Below, one piece after another: positions 1 through 11,800 of a DNA stretch of 64,000 nucleotides. The position numbers and the translations under genes are program-made. Numbering within the stretch: the first letter of the stretch is position 1; every line of letters begins with the position of its first letter. Under the pieces are notes generated by a model. That model was not told where the DNA came from. It saw only the letters and a list, made by a program, of their open reading frames with translations, and did no database searches. This DNA comes from Anisus vortex (lineage: Eukaryota; Mollusca; Gastropoda; Planorbidae). The DNA lies in contig OX421495.1 in the NCBI GenBank assembly GCA_949126835.1, forward strand, positions 6,092,011 through 6,156,010, read 5' to 3'.

Positions 1-1677
1 AAAACTTCAGATATTTATTAACCTATGTTACAGGCTCTGTAAGGGTTGGACAGAGGTTTAGCAAGGGAACTTGTGTTATTGTTGGTCCTATCAATGACGC
101 GCTTCCACTCCCTCTTATGGGATTACATAAAACAACCCTCCCAGCCAAGTGAGTGCTATTGCATCCACTGAACCAGCTTTGGTTTAGTCATGACTCCGGG
201 ATATTTGGATGTTTATACTTGGACTCGGTGAAATACAGATGTCAGATCTAATGGTTTCAACACTTAAAAAAAAACAGACTTTGGGGCACTTTTCTACCCA
301 CTTTCAATACTTGGCAGGGAAACAAAATAATCATCACCTGATAATACAGTTTACTTCAGAAATAACAATAATAGAATAATCTATCACAGAACATCGGAAT
401 ATTGAACTCTCTAGACACGCAGCCAACGGACGCACGTCTTCACTGCATGCGAGTTATAAATGAACAGAACTGAACAGATTATGAGCAAAGTATTATAGGG
501 TGAAAAAAGTAATAGAGGCCCTAGGATGTAGCAAAAAATCAACAACAATAACAACATTTGGATCTATTTCACTATAAAGTGAATTTTAAAATTTATAAAA
601 TGTATAAAGATATAAATTTTTATATGTACAAAACAAAGTTTTCAAATGACTGAAAATATATTATGGCCAGCAAGTTGTAAGCTAATAAACTATGATATAA
701 TATATATGTAGCCATTTACTGTAATCTATTTTTAAAATAAAGTACAATACAATGGAAATAAGTTATAATTAATCATTACTTGTATTAACATGTAAAGTAA
801 AACAAACAACAACACCTTACATAGTAGGGTTCCCAGATACCTTTTTATAAAATAAGAGACACTATACTAGAATACAAATATTAGAGACAATAACATCTTA
901 TCCCACCAAGAGGAAAATTACGGTATATTGTTTGCTATACAATCCTGATATTTATTTTATACTGTACAGGCTGATAAAATACCGGTTTAGAATCAAACAT
1001 CTGGCAAACCCTAACGTAGCTCAAAATAATAAAAAAACAAGAAATTAAGACTCATTAAATGCTATGAATAGTAAATAGATGCTTTTAACGGAATATAATG
1101 TTGACAAACAATTTCTTTGATAAAAAATGTTCAAAAGAAAAAATAAAGAAAATAAGAGTTGGCAGCTGCACAGCACTAGCATATATATCACATGCCTGGT
1201 CTCGTTAAATATTCAGTGATCATTATATCAATTTAGTATCTAGTATAAACATTTATTTCAAGTCCAACTAGTGACAGTATTGATAACAATTTCTTACAAT
1301 AATGAAGATGATTATAATATACAGTGTTTTTTTTTGGAATATTGTTAAATATTTTATTTAAAAAAAAAAAGTAAACTTGTTTCTTTACAAAGTGACACAC
1401 ACTTCTGCTGCTCATTGAATGGTCTGCTAATGGAGAAAAAGCAAAGCAAAGCTGGGGACGGGCGATTAGAGAAATAATATTTACTCTAAACAAAAATGTC
1501 TATATATCTACATGTGCCTCAAAACCAATAGAATTTTTTGTATATGAAAGTTTTAATAAAAACATCACTTTGTAAATATTGCTTTACAATAACATTTGTT
1601 ACTAGAAAGTGTATGCAGGCCTATTTTGTACACTCTTCTAGAAATACAGCCTTTAAAAACAAAACTAAATCCTAAAT

Positions 1678-1939
1678 CCCTTTGGACCATATTGATCATA
1701 GGGATGGTGAAGCAGAGCGCACCAGTTTCTGTCGCCACGGCATACTAGGGGATGTGTGGCCGGCACTATGCCCAGTGGCCTTTACTTCACCCCAACTAAT
1801 GTCAGCTATGCATCAGAGCTGGGTAGACTCAGGGACAACCTACAGTCCCGGAGAAAAAATCCTAGTGTTCACCGGGAATTGAACCCAGAACCTTCGGAAC
1901 GCCAGTCTAATGCGCTTCCGCTCGGCCACCGTGCCCACA
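1678..1939 (-). mobile_element. tRNA-derived SINE, family A
   Basis: The tRNA-like head (A-box 'GGCCGAGCGG', B-box-like 'GGGTTCAATTCC') is at the right end, so the element is on the minus strand. The body has the shared family landmarks 'CTGAGTCTACCCAGCTCTGA', 'GGCATAGTGCCGGCCACAC' and 'GGTCC..GGG' tail. Imperfect flanking repeats ATCCTAAAT / ATCCTAGAT (about 1670 and 1942) look like a target-site duplication. Confidence 0.8.
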
Positions 1940-4900
1940 TAGATCCTAGATAGGGTTCCTACTAAACAGAATGAAAATTTAATGAAACAGTGAAAAACAA
2001 TGACAGTAAAACACTTAACCAAGGTAAACCTGTCAAAATTTCTCACATGACAATTACATAGATACATATTATTATTAAAATATTAACAAAATGATTCAAG
2101 CGAAAACTATGACATTTCTAACCTGTTATTAGTGAGACTAAACTATGATGACAAAATGTTAAATGTTCAACACTCATTGACTTGCGGAATAAAAATACAT
2201 GTCACTATCTACATCAGTACATAGATTATACACTTAAAGCCTTCAATGTACAGACACGTACATGTAAATATCGAAGGTTTATATATATATATATATATAT
2301 ATATAGTATAGTTAGTTTACACAATAGTTTTCTAATGGCTGGTGTTTGAAAGACTTTGTACCATATTTATTAGTGTACAACACAACGTAAAAGGCAACTC
2401 TCCAGTCAGTAGGTCTATAATATAAATTATAAATAAGGAAATAGTTGTTGACTTCTTAATAAAGAATAATTTGTGCTTAATATATCATATTTTATGCTAT
2501 ATATTTTCATATAAACCGAGTCTATATTATATAAATCCAAGGTTCATTGTTTATGTATATTAAGACTTCAACTGAATGCCAACAAGAAGACATACTAAAA
2601 ATCCTTGTTATCATAAATTAATAAACTGTTTCAATGTATTAGTTCCGAGTCATTTCAGACTAGCTTTCTATCTATATTCATGGTTTCCTCAGATAAAAAA
2701 TCAACAACTTGCCAGGAGGCGCTGAAGACTTTATGATGAAAATATGTGTCAAACTTTAAAAAAAAGCCAAAATTGAAATAATTTAAGCGACATTTAACCT
2801 TAATTATGCCAGTCGTGTTTAGCATCTTTGTTTCAAATATAATAAATAAACTCTTTTAACATTGAGCTGTTATTTCTTGCATCAAACACTAACAAATATG
2901 GTAAAAATAATGGGAAGGCGTTTTTATATCGTTAAAACCTTTCTTTAAAAAAAAAAAACAAAACATTTTTTCTTACATAAACAATATTAAAGTTTACTTT
3001 AAGATAACTTTACATCTAAAGTTCTCTAAAACTGTAATAGCCATATCAATAATTAATACATTTGAAACAAATATATACTCTATCTTACAATATAAAAATT
3101 GATTCCTGGAAAATAAATATTTGCATAAGTAATAATGTATATATATATATATATATATTCTGAGGTCTAATTTTTTTATATTTGTTCAATAGTTACATGA
3201 AAATACTGGATTACAGGAACATTTTTCTCAATCAAATGTTGCTTTTAAAAATTATATACACTATTTGTCTATATTTTAGACATAATTTAATCATACATAT
3301 ATATACAGATCAGTTTAGATTCTCTAATTAAATTTTGTTTACACATATATTATTTATTTATATATATTTATATATACCGTACACTCCCAGATAAGTTACA
3401 CTTTTTTGGGGGGACAAAATGTAGAGGTGCGACTTATGCACCGGTGCGACTTATACGCGAGTATATACTGTATATATATATAAAGCTTTTCTAAACATGT
3501 TAAGAATAAAAAATTTAAACAAAGCGGAAAAACCCAATCTCATTCCGTGAGCACCATAAAGACCATTGTAATACTACTACACACAAATTAGAAAGAAAAA
3601 AACATTTGGCATGTAATTTTTTAAAACACTGCGTTACGCGAATCGCAAAGTTTTTGTTAATGTTTAAATGAGCAATGAGGAACTGTGAACCGAATATATT
3701 TAAGAGTCACATTATGAGAGGAGATAACCCTGTTTATTTACTTACATGTTGTAACAACTTGAAAATCAACATAGCTCTTTGTATCAGTAGAGACATTGAG
3801 ACAAACACACTAGAACTGTCTAGCATATAGAAATGCAACTCTCATTATACATAGAGATTTTGAAACTTAAAAAAAAAAATTGGTTAAATTGTAACCACTG
3901 TTCATTAACAAGAATGTTACAGTTTACTTCTTCTTCCTGCTTTGAAGTAAATTCAAATAAAAAGATTATAAGTTACACTCATAAAAGAAGAAAATTGACA
4001 GAGCTTTGAAAACATTTGTTGAAAACCAAATTGAAAGTAATTTGCAACAAACATATGGCAAAACTACATCCACAACAGAAAGTGTGGGAGTGACGGCGGG
4101 TAGGAGAGAAGAAATGTTACTGATGAAGATATAAATGGCATGAGATTTAGAACCTCATTAGATATAGGCAGAGGGGGCTCTTGCAGAACGTGTTCACCAT
4201 AAAGCCCGCGGAGCCATGGCTTTCCAACTACTTCCTGCACAATTTAGTTCTGGCCATTGCTACATCAAGCAGGCAAACCTTGCCAGGTTCGGGCCATATT
4301 TTGATTCAAGATGCCCCAACAGTTGGGAGTTGTAAGGAGACAGTGCACCAGATTTGCCCAACTTATGGCACAACAAGTTATGGACTCCAGTTTTCATTGA
4401 TCTCTACACGCTTAGCTGCTCTACACTGAACCTGAAGAGTGGAAATATATGGAGCTAAACGATGACTGACACCATCTCTCAATACAACAAGTCTTGTACT
4501 GATACAGGACGGACGTTGGAGCCAAGATGACTCCCACAACCCTTGCCTGCATAACATGCATGGCCTGCTACCGCTTATCTTAACCCTGGCTCTATGAGAG
4601 AAATCTCAGTCGGTAGCGGAAACCCCAGTTGACTCTTGTACGGTGTCTCACTGGAATAGAATGTGGCAGTCATCTTAAGACTGATGGAGATGGCTAATAG
4701 AGAAGAAGTAAACAGAAATTCCTTAAGTAAAGTCAACTTGAAATAGGGTAGGGGAAATTATCTGAACATTTTCTAGGCTAGGGGAGATTATCTTATAAAT
4801 TGTCAAACTTAAGAATTTAACTCTAGTGACAAGTCAGCTGCTTTTGACCTGCAGTTTATGGACATACTAAACTCTCAAAATAGAAATAAATATACTCAAT

Positions 4901-4959
4901 TTTGTCCCCAATCAAATATAAAAAGTAATAATGATAATTAAAGAAATCCATATCAAACA

Positions 4960-4965
4960 TTTATT
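4960..4965 (-). promoter_or_regulatory. Candidate poly(A) signal AATAAA
   Basis: On the minus strand AATAAA lies about 440 nt after the stop codon. It is the first canonical hexamer I find at a sensible distance, but the flank to the left is so AT-rich that many other copies exist, so the true 3' end may be further left. Confidence 0.2.
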
Positions 4966-5405
4966 GTTTGTCTAAATAATAATATTTGGATTATCTTTTT
5001 CTTAAATCTGAACTCATAAAGGTTCAAAGTTTTCGGTAAAAACAATGCAATAGATTCATCATTAGAGTTATAATATTGAGTTGTAGTGGCAGGAATTTTG
5101 AGTTTCAAAATTGTTTTCACATTAAAAAAAAACATTTTGAACCACAAGTGTAATAAATTAGTGAAACAGAGTAAATTGGTGAAAGCAAAGATTATCACAA
5201 AATTGTTCTTAATGAAAGGAAAGTTGGGTCAGTATTTTTCTCTAAACTTGACAAATTAAAGAATAGGCAAGAAACAGTTAATGGCAAGAAACAGGACGCA
5301 GCAGGAATAGAATGAAAAATGTAACAAACACAGAGAGAAGGAAACAGTGCAAACAATGTTCATCCAAGTCATTGGCTAGAGATTTAATCTTTGAAATGTA
5401 CGCCT

Positions 5406-8400
5406 TCAATTGAAATCATAATCACTGCCTGACGAGATGGACTCGCGTCTCTCTCTCTCGAGCATCTGCTGATCGATCCGCTGATAGTTGTCATTGCTGA
5501 GCTCCCCTGTCAAAAGTTTCTGCAGGAATGGAGTGCTACGCTTGGCCCTGCTCTCGTCGTCGGCGGAGTGGCAGCTCTCGTCGTGGCTCGAGAACCCGCG
5601 AAGGAATTTCTCAAGCTCAGACATGGTTGGAGATGAGGAGAGCGAGGTCGTCCCAGACGTGTCGCTCTGACAAGGGGATGATGACGGCGACCTAGTATTT
5701 GTAGCTTGGGCTGCGGATGGGTAAAGAATGGTGTCTGATGGACTTCGTTCAAATTCTGGATACACTTCACCCGGTTCATTGTCTGTCTGGAGGCCGATAC
5801 TTTTGGACCGCCTAGACCGGTGATTATCCTTTTTCATTATCATGACAGAGATTGGGTGGGTAGAGGAGAGGTCACTGTAAGAGATACTTGTTGACCTCGG
5901 GGAGCTGGGGTAACTGTGCCCACTGGAGGAGGAGGATGACCTGGGGGAGTTGGGGCCGGATTTTTGCTTGCCCACGGATCCCCTGCTGACCTTATGGACA
6001 GTGGACACATCAGGGTTAAGCCGTGGAGATAAAACTGATCCGGGTGTTTTGCTGCTCGAGTGGGCAGCGTGAACTGAAGGGGACTTGGGGCTGGCAGGGC
6101 TCATAGAGATGCTTGCCGTATAGAAGTGATCAAACAAGATGGCGTCAATGTGATCGGAAGTGCTCAATGGGCTGGCAGCGTTCTGGAATGATTTAGAGGG
6201 CGACCTATTACCAGATGACCTCATGCTACTGGCGCATGGCACTTTGAATACACGGTTGACTTGCTGGCCGTTGTCCATAGACATTTTCTGGCCGTTGTCC
6301 ATAGACATTTTCTGAAGTCCATTGACTTTGGTGATTAGCACATCAGGTTCATCTAGAACTGACTTGCTCTCCGGTGGAGACTGTTGAAAAGTTCTAATAT
6401 TACCAAAAGGGATTTGTTCAATAAGTTTGTCAACATCTGGGGATGTGACTGCAGCCCTGAGCAGACTCATTTTGCCAGATTCTGTAGCTACAGCACTGGG
6501 TGATTTGTAAACATTGCCATCTGCTTTGGTTAGAATAGATATCGTGTTCTGACCAAGACAGCGGTCTACGGTGGGTGAATCATTGAAGTTGTCACGTTTT
6601 CCCAACAATGAGGTAGAGAGCGTTGACTCCAACAAGGAAATCTGCTTGCTTCCAGCAAAGCTTGAGGAGGTGCTGGACCTCGGCTGCGCAGGTGATGCAA
6701 TCAGAGAGTAAAGGTTATCTTCAAACGATGTGCTGTCATTCAAGTCAGACAGCAGAGCCTCTGCCTGGTCAGGGCCCAGGCTGGCGCAGTATTCAACGGC
6801 CAGATCCAGGAGGTCGTCTGGCAGGTTCATCTCCTCATTAGAGGAGCTGGACGCCACAGGCGAATCAAATGATGCCTGGGAGGTGTCCGCCTGACCAGCT
6901 CTCAGCTTCTGTGCAGACAGAGGAAGCGGCAACTCTTTCGTGGGCTTGCGTTGTTGCGATCCGTCCTTGCCAAAGATAAAATGACTCCCAAGATGAGATT
7001 TGGGAAGTGGGAGCTCGGTGGATTTGATTGGCTTGTTACCTCTCAGCCTAGGATTGACAGAATGCTTGGAAGAGTTGCGTGAAACTCTCTGCTTTTTCAG
7101 TTCATTTTTCTTCCTGAGAGCTTCCTCCATTATCCACTCTTTATATGTTAAGGGACCCTGAATAGCCTGCCCTTCCTTGTCTAATAAACTTCTCAGAAGT
7201 GATGGTTTCCCAGAGGTGTCGCTGTCTGAGGACGACTCATTGGACACCCAACCCACGGAGGTTGTTTTGGTAATAGACTGAGAGAAATCCTCATCCGTGG
7301 AGAAGCCCAGCTGCTCTGTGAATGGAATGGTTTGAGAATGGACATTGTCATTTAGTGGCATCATAGAGTCACAGTTTGGCGAGATAATGCCTAGGAAAGT
7401 GTCTAGCTCCTTCATGTTGGCACATGAAAATGTCGTGTCGCTAGAGCTCAATACCGATGACATGACCTCCACCTTCTCTGACAATTGCTCCTCCCCTCCA
7501 GGGGTCAGTGACAGCATGGGCATGTCAGTGAGGTCCTTGGGGCAAAGATCATCCTCCATCATGTAGGAGTCAGGATCGGTCAGCTCACTTAAAAACGGAT
7601 CCGAATTGCCATCAGTCATGACGGAAGAAACATCATCACTGGCAGTGCTGTTAAAAAGTGTGTCGACACTGCTGGTTTGTACAGTGGGGGCAGACATGAT
7701 GGAAGTAACTCCATTCTTGCCAGTAGAGTTGAATGCCCGACTGGAGAATGCTGACCTGGCTGGGTCTTGAGATTCTGAAAGTGTAGTGAAGTGTTTAGAG
7801 CCGTTGCTTTTGTCTTGGGATAAGAAAACATCTTTCAATATACTGACATTAGCTTTGTGTGATGAAGTAGTCCCAGGCATGCTACGCACTGTGACCTTTT
7901 GTGCTGGGGCGGGTGCTTCACCAGTGCTGCTACTTTTGAGCAGAGAGAACAGTTTACTGGAGGAGAAAGGATTCTGTGAGCTGGTTGGGACAAACTTTGG
8001 TGACTCATTCACAGAGCCTGGAGATTGTGCGACTAAAGATTTGGCAGGCAGAATGTTCGGTAAGACGGAAATATTTCCCGCTGGCCGCCTGCTGAATGTG
8101 TTGGTTGTAGTCTTGATGTAGACGTTGGTCAAAGATTGATCACATGATACTGGCGCTATATTGGGAGTGCAATCCATCATATCCAGGAAATCAAACTGCT
8201 TGTAGCCATCAAACGAGCCAGAAGGATCCTGATTCTCAGAAAACATCACTTGCTGGCTCATCTGTCCGTTGAAGCTCTGGTCATCCACGGATGGCGCCAT
8301 CTGCAGCTCTAGAGGTGTCTTGGACGAATGGGCATCACAGCTAACTTCCAGCATGTCGCTGAAGCTGACGGTGAGGTCCTCGGACGTCGGGAGGAGGAAT

Positions 8401-8850
8401 TCATCTAGAGTTGTGATTCTTGGGTCATCCAGCTGGGACTGAGATGTAAAAATCTGATCATAACGAGGAATCCTGTCCAAGTCCGTTTGTTTGCTGTTCT
8501 CCGTAGAAATGTCTTGACTTACAGTGACACTTGTATGTAAGCTGACATTGCCAGCGGTGGTCCTGATAGGAACTGGCACGCCCATCTTGACCATCAACTT
8601 GGTAGAGTTCCTCTTCTTGCGGGGCCGGGCGTACGGATTGTTTGAGACATCCACCGGCTGTGTGCTGAGCACCTGGTTTACCAAAGATTCCCCATCTTCT
8701 TCTTCTTGGTTGCCGTAAATAGACAGGCTGCGTGGCTTGGAACCTTGGCCGTCACATGCTGGCAGATCAGTCTCCAAGCTGAAGCCCAAACATTTCATGT
8801 CCATAAATTCTTTACATTCTTCTGCTAGTTTCTTTTTGGCTTCTTGCTCG
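5406..8850 (-). CDS. Exon 8: long Ser-rich C-terminal regulatory tail
   Basis: Acceptor TTTTTTTCTCAG precedes 8850. The exon runs 1147 codons to TGA at 5408-5406 and encodes residues 398-1544. It opens with a charged helix (EQEAKKKLAEECKEF) right after PAS-B, then is low-complexity, rich in Ser, Thr, Pro and Asp, and looks disordered. Visible short motifs: a degenerate LxxLAP-like MLSLTP at 842-847 beside an acidic patch; LxxLL-type motifs at 949-953 (LRSLL) and 1506-1510 (LQKLL); a basic/amphipathic stretch TYKEWIMEEALRKK; and Ser-Pro runs near 1380-1420. There is no C-terminal TAD of the vertebrate HIF type (no LLxALDQ). Low complexity is strong, yet the frame stays open for 3.4 kb, which supports real coding. 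Confidence 0.93.
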
Positions 8851-11800
8851 CTGAGAAAAAAAAAAAGAAGTAAAATTGACTGATAGCGAAGGTTGTCCCA
8901 AAGATATATGTTCAGAGAAAAGCTAAGAAATGATGCAACAACACACTTAAACTGTGTCACTGTGCAAACTTTCCGCTCTCAAGATCTTAAAGTAAAGTAC
9001 CCCGTCGGACCAAATTGACCCATTGGGCCGGTGAAAACAGCGCTCACAAGATTGTGTGGCCAGCACAATGCCCACCCTCCAGAACTGAGAACAAATCCTA
9101 GCCTTCACCAGGACTCAAGCTCAGGACCTTTCGTACGCCAACTGAGAACAAATACTAGCCTTCACCAGGACTCAAGCCCAGGACCTTTGGTATGCCAACT
9201 GAGAACAAATCCTAGCCTTCACCAGGACAAGACCAGGACCTTTTGTACGCCAACTGAGAACAAATCCTAGCCTTCACCAGGACTCAAGCCCAGGACCTTT
9301 CGTACGCCAACTGAGAACAAATCCTAGCCTTCACTAGGACTCAAGCCCAGGACCTTTCATACGCCAACTGAGAACTAATCCTAGCCTTCACCAGGACTCA
9401 AGCCCAGGACCTTTCGTACGCCAACTGAGAACAAATACTAGCCTTCACCAGGACTCAAGCCCAGGACCTTTGGTACGCCAACTGAGAACAAATCCTAGCC
9501 TTCACCAGGACAAGACCAGGACCTTTTGTACGCCAACTGAGAACAAATCCTAGCCTTCACCAGGACTCAAGCCCAGGACCTTTCATACGCCAACTGAGAA
9601 CAAATCCTAGCCTTCACCAGGACTCAAGCCCAGGACCTTTTGTACGCCAACTGAGAACAAATCCTAGCCTTCACCAGGACTCAAGCCCAGGACCTTTTGT
9701 ACGCCAACTGAGAACAAATCCTAGCCTTCACTAGGACTCAAGCCCAGGACCTTTCATACGCCAACTGAGAACAAATCCTAGCCTTCACCAGGACTCAAGC
9801 CCAGGACCTTTCGTACGCCAACTGAGAACAAATACTAGCCTTCACCAGGACTCAAGCCCAGGACCTTTGGTAGGCCAACTGAGAACAAATCCTAGCCTTC
9901 ACCAGGACAAGACCAGGACCTTTTGTACGCCAACTGAGAACAAATCCTAGCCTTCACCAGGACTCAAGCCCAGGACCTTTCATACGCCAACTGAGAACAA
10001 ATCCTAGCCTTCACCAGGACTCAAGCCCAGGACCTTTTGTACGCCAACTGAGAACAAATCCTAGCCTTCACCAGGACTCAAGACCAGGACCTTTCGTACG
10101 CCAACTGAGAACAAATCCTAGCCTTCACCAGGATTCAAACCCAGGATCTTTGGTACGCCAGACGAACGCGCTGCCACTCGACCACTATGCCCCCCCTGAA
10201 GAGTGCTTTACATTTATCCAGTTTTTATCTGTAATCTGAATAAATAAATTTCCTAATTCCATTTTTAAAACAAATTTTCTCAGAACTGACATTTTGTGAC
10301 TTGTGCGCTTCAATTAATAGCAGTATGTGTGAAATATCTTCATGTCTAATGGTGTATATAATCTGTCCAAATATTTTAAAAACAATTGTTGGTAGACTTT
10401 TTTAAAAAAGGCCTAATTAAAGGAATAAAAAAAAATAACAAAAACGATGACTCCTTTACTGAACCACTTGTAATGACATTTTCTTCACATTTAAAATGAA
10501 GTGGGTTTTATTTTACATTGTTTTGTCCATTTCTAGCAAAACTCACAAAACTTTCCATAACCTTGGTCAATTTTCCCAAACTTGCTTACCCCCGAATGAG
10601 CCCCGTTATAAAATCGTGCCAAACATTCATCTAATTGCACAAAAATGTATTTCAAACCAGGAACATGTGGACATCAGGTTAGCCCATAGTTGGCCGATGA
10701 GCACAGTGGCCTTGCGGCAGGCCATTTAGATCGGCACTATGTGAAGTTTTTTATTTTAATCCAAATTAAACAGCAGTGTTTTCCCATCAACGGAGAGGTG
10801 TTTTCCCATCAACGGAGAGGTGTTTTCCCATCAACGGAGAGGTGTTTTCCCATCAACGGAGAGGTGTTTTCCCATCAACGGAGAGGTGTTTTCCCATCAA
10901 CGGAGAGGTGTTTTCCCATCAACGGAGAGGTGTTTTCCCATCAACGGAGAGGTGTTTTCCCATCAACGGAGAGGTGTTTTCCCATCAACGGAGAGGTGTT
11001 TTCCCATCAACGGAGAGGTGTTTTCCCATCAACGGAGAGGTGTTTTCCCATCAACGGAGAGGTGTTTTCCCATCAACGGAGAGGTGTTTTCCCATCAACG
11101 GAGAGGTGTTTTCCCATCAACGGAGAGGTGTTTTCCCATCAACGGAGAGGTGTCCACCCAACTTTGGATATCTGATGTTAGCTGGACCTTTCACGAGCTA
11201 CACAATCCCCTTGTATGCTGCAGCCAAGGAATCTTGGCTAATGCTGGTTCACTAGTCTTAACACCAACATGGTTTAAAAGAGTTACTTTTCTAGCTGTGG
11301 ATTGGAAAACGACAGGTATATGCTTCATTGTGCTCATTCGTGAAAACTTTTGATAGGTAATAAAAAAAAATAACACCACCTTCCACACCTGTGGGTATAA
11401 ATTGTAACAATGACACCAGGTGAGAGAAAGAAAATATGCATTTGTTTTTTGAGTTTACCTGATGACATAATTCTTGCACACAACGTACTGAGGCTTCTTA
11501 GTGGTGTCATAAACAATGGTGGCATGCGTACACAGCCACACCCACTGGCCCGTCCTGGATAGGAACCTGTAGTAATCTGACTTGGAAGAGCCAGATAAAA
11601 TTACTGAAAAGAAATACAACAACAACAAGGTTAAACAAAGATTAATTCTAAACAAAGATTAATTCAGGTGTAAACAAACAAACTTGCATGAATGAGGATA
11701 AAATAATCTTTGTCTTAGAAGGAATGTAAAAAAAAGGTAAGCTATTCAAAGCATAGAATGGTCCTGCGGCAGAGCACCCAAGTGTCAACCCAGAGGTCAG

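Larger units (their letters stand above)
1..5405. other. 3' UTR / downstream flank, AT-rich
   Basis: I find no convincing coding region. It holds (TA)n tracts near 2280-2304 and 3138-3160, a SINE at 1678-1939, a small inverted-repeat element near 3370-3480, and a GC-richer patch at about 4150-4700 that looks like a decayed repeat. Part of this stretch is probably 3' UTR of the PAS gene, but its limit cannot be set from sequence alone. Confidence 0.5.
8851..11458 (-). other. Intron 7 (2608 bp)
   Basis: Bounded by donor at 11458 and acceptor at 8851. About half of it is minisatellite: the expanded SINE (8998-10192) and the 22-bp array (10776-11149). The rest is AT-rich with no coding sign. Confidence 0.85.

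Noticed and set aside
5406..8850. Assignment as CLOCK, AHR, NCOA or Met
   Set aside because: CLOCK's invariant segment after SRH (RAPPIIGY) is absent; AHR, NCOA and Met PAS-B strands fit less well than HIF/Sima by recall. Not fully excluded without alignment.
10690..11353. Three overlapping plus-strand ORFs of 159-177 codons
   Set aside because: All three frames of the 22-bp array are open because the unit has no stop; the peptides are shifted versions of one repeat.
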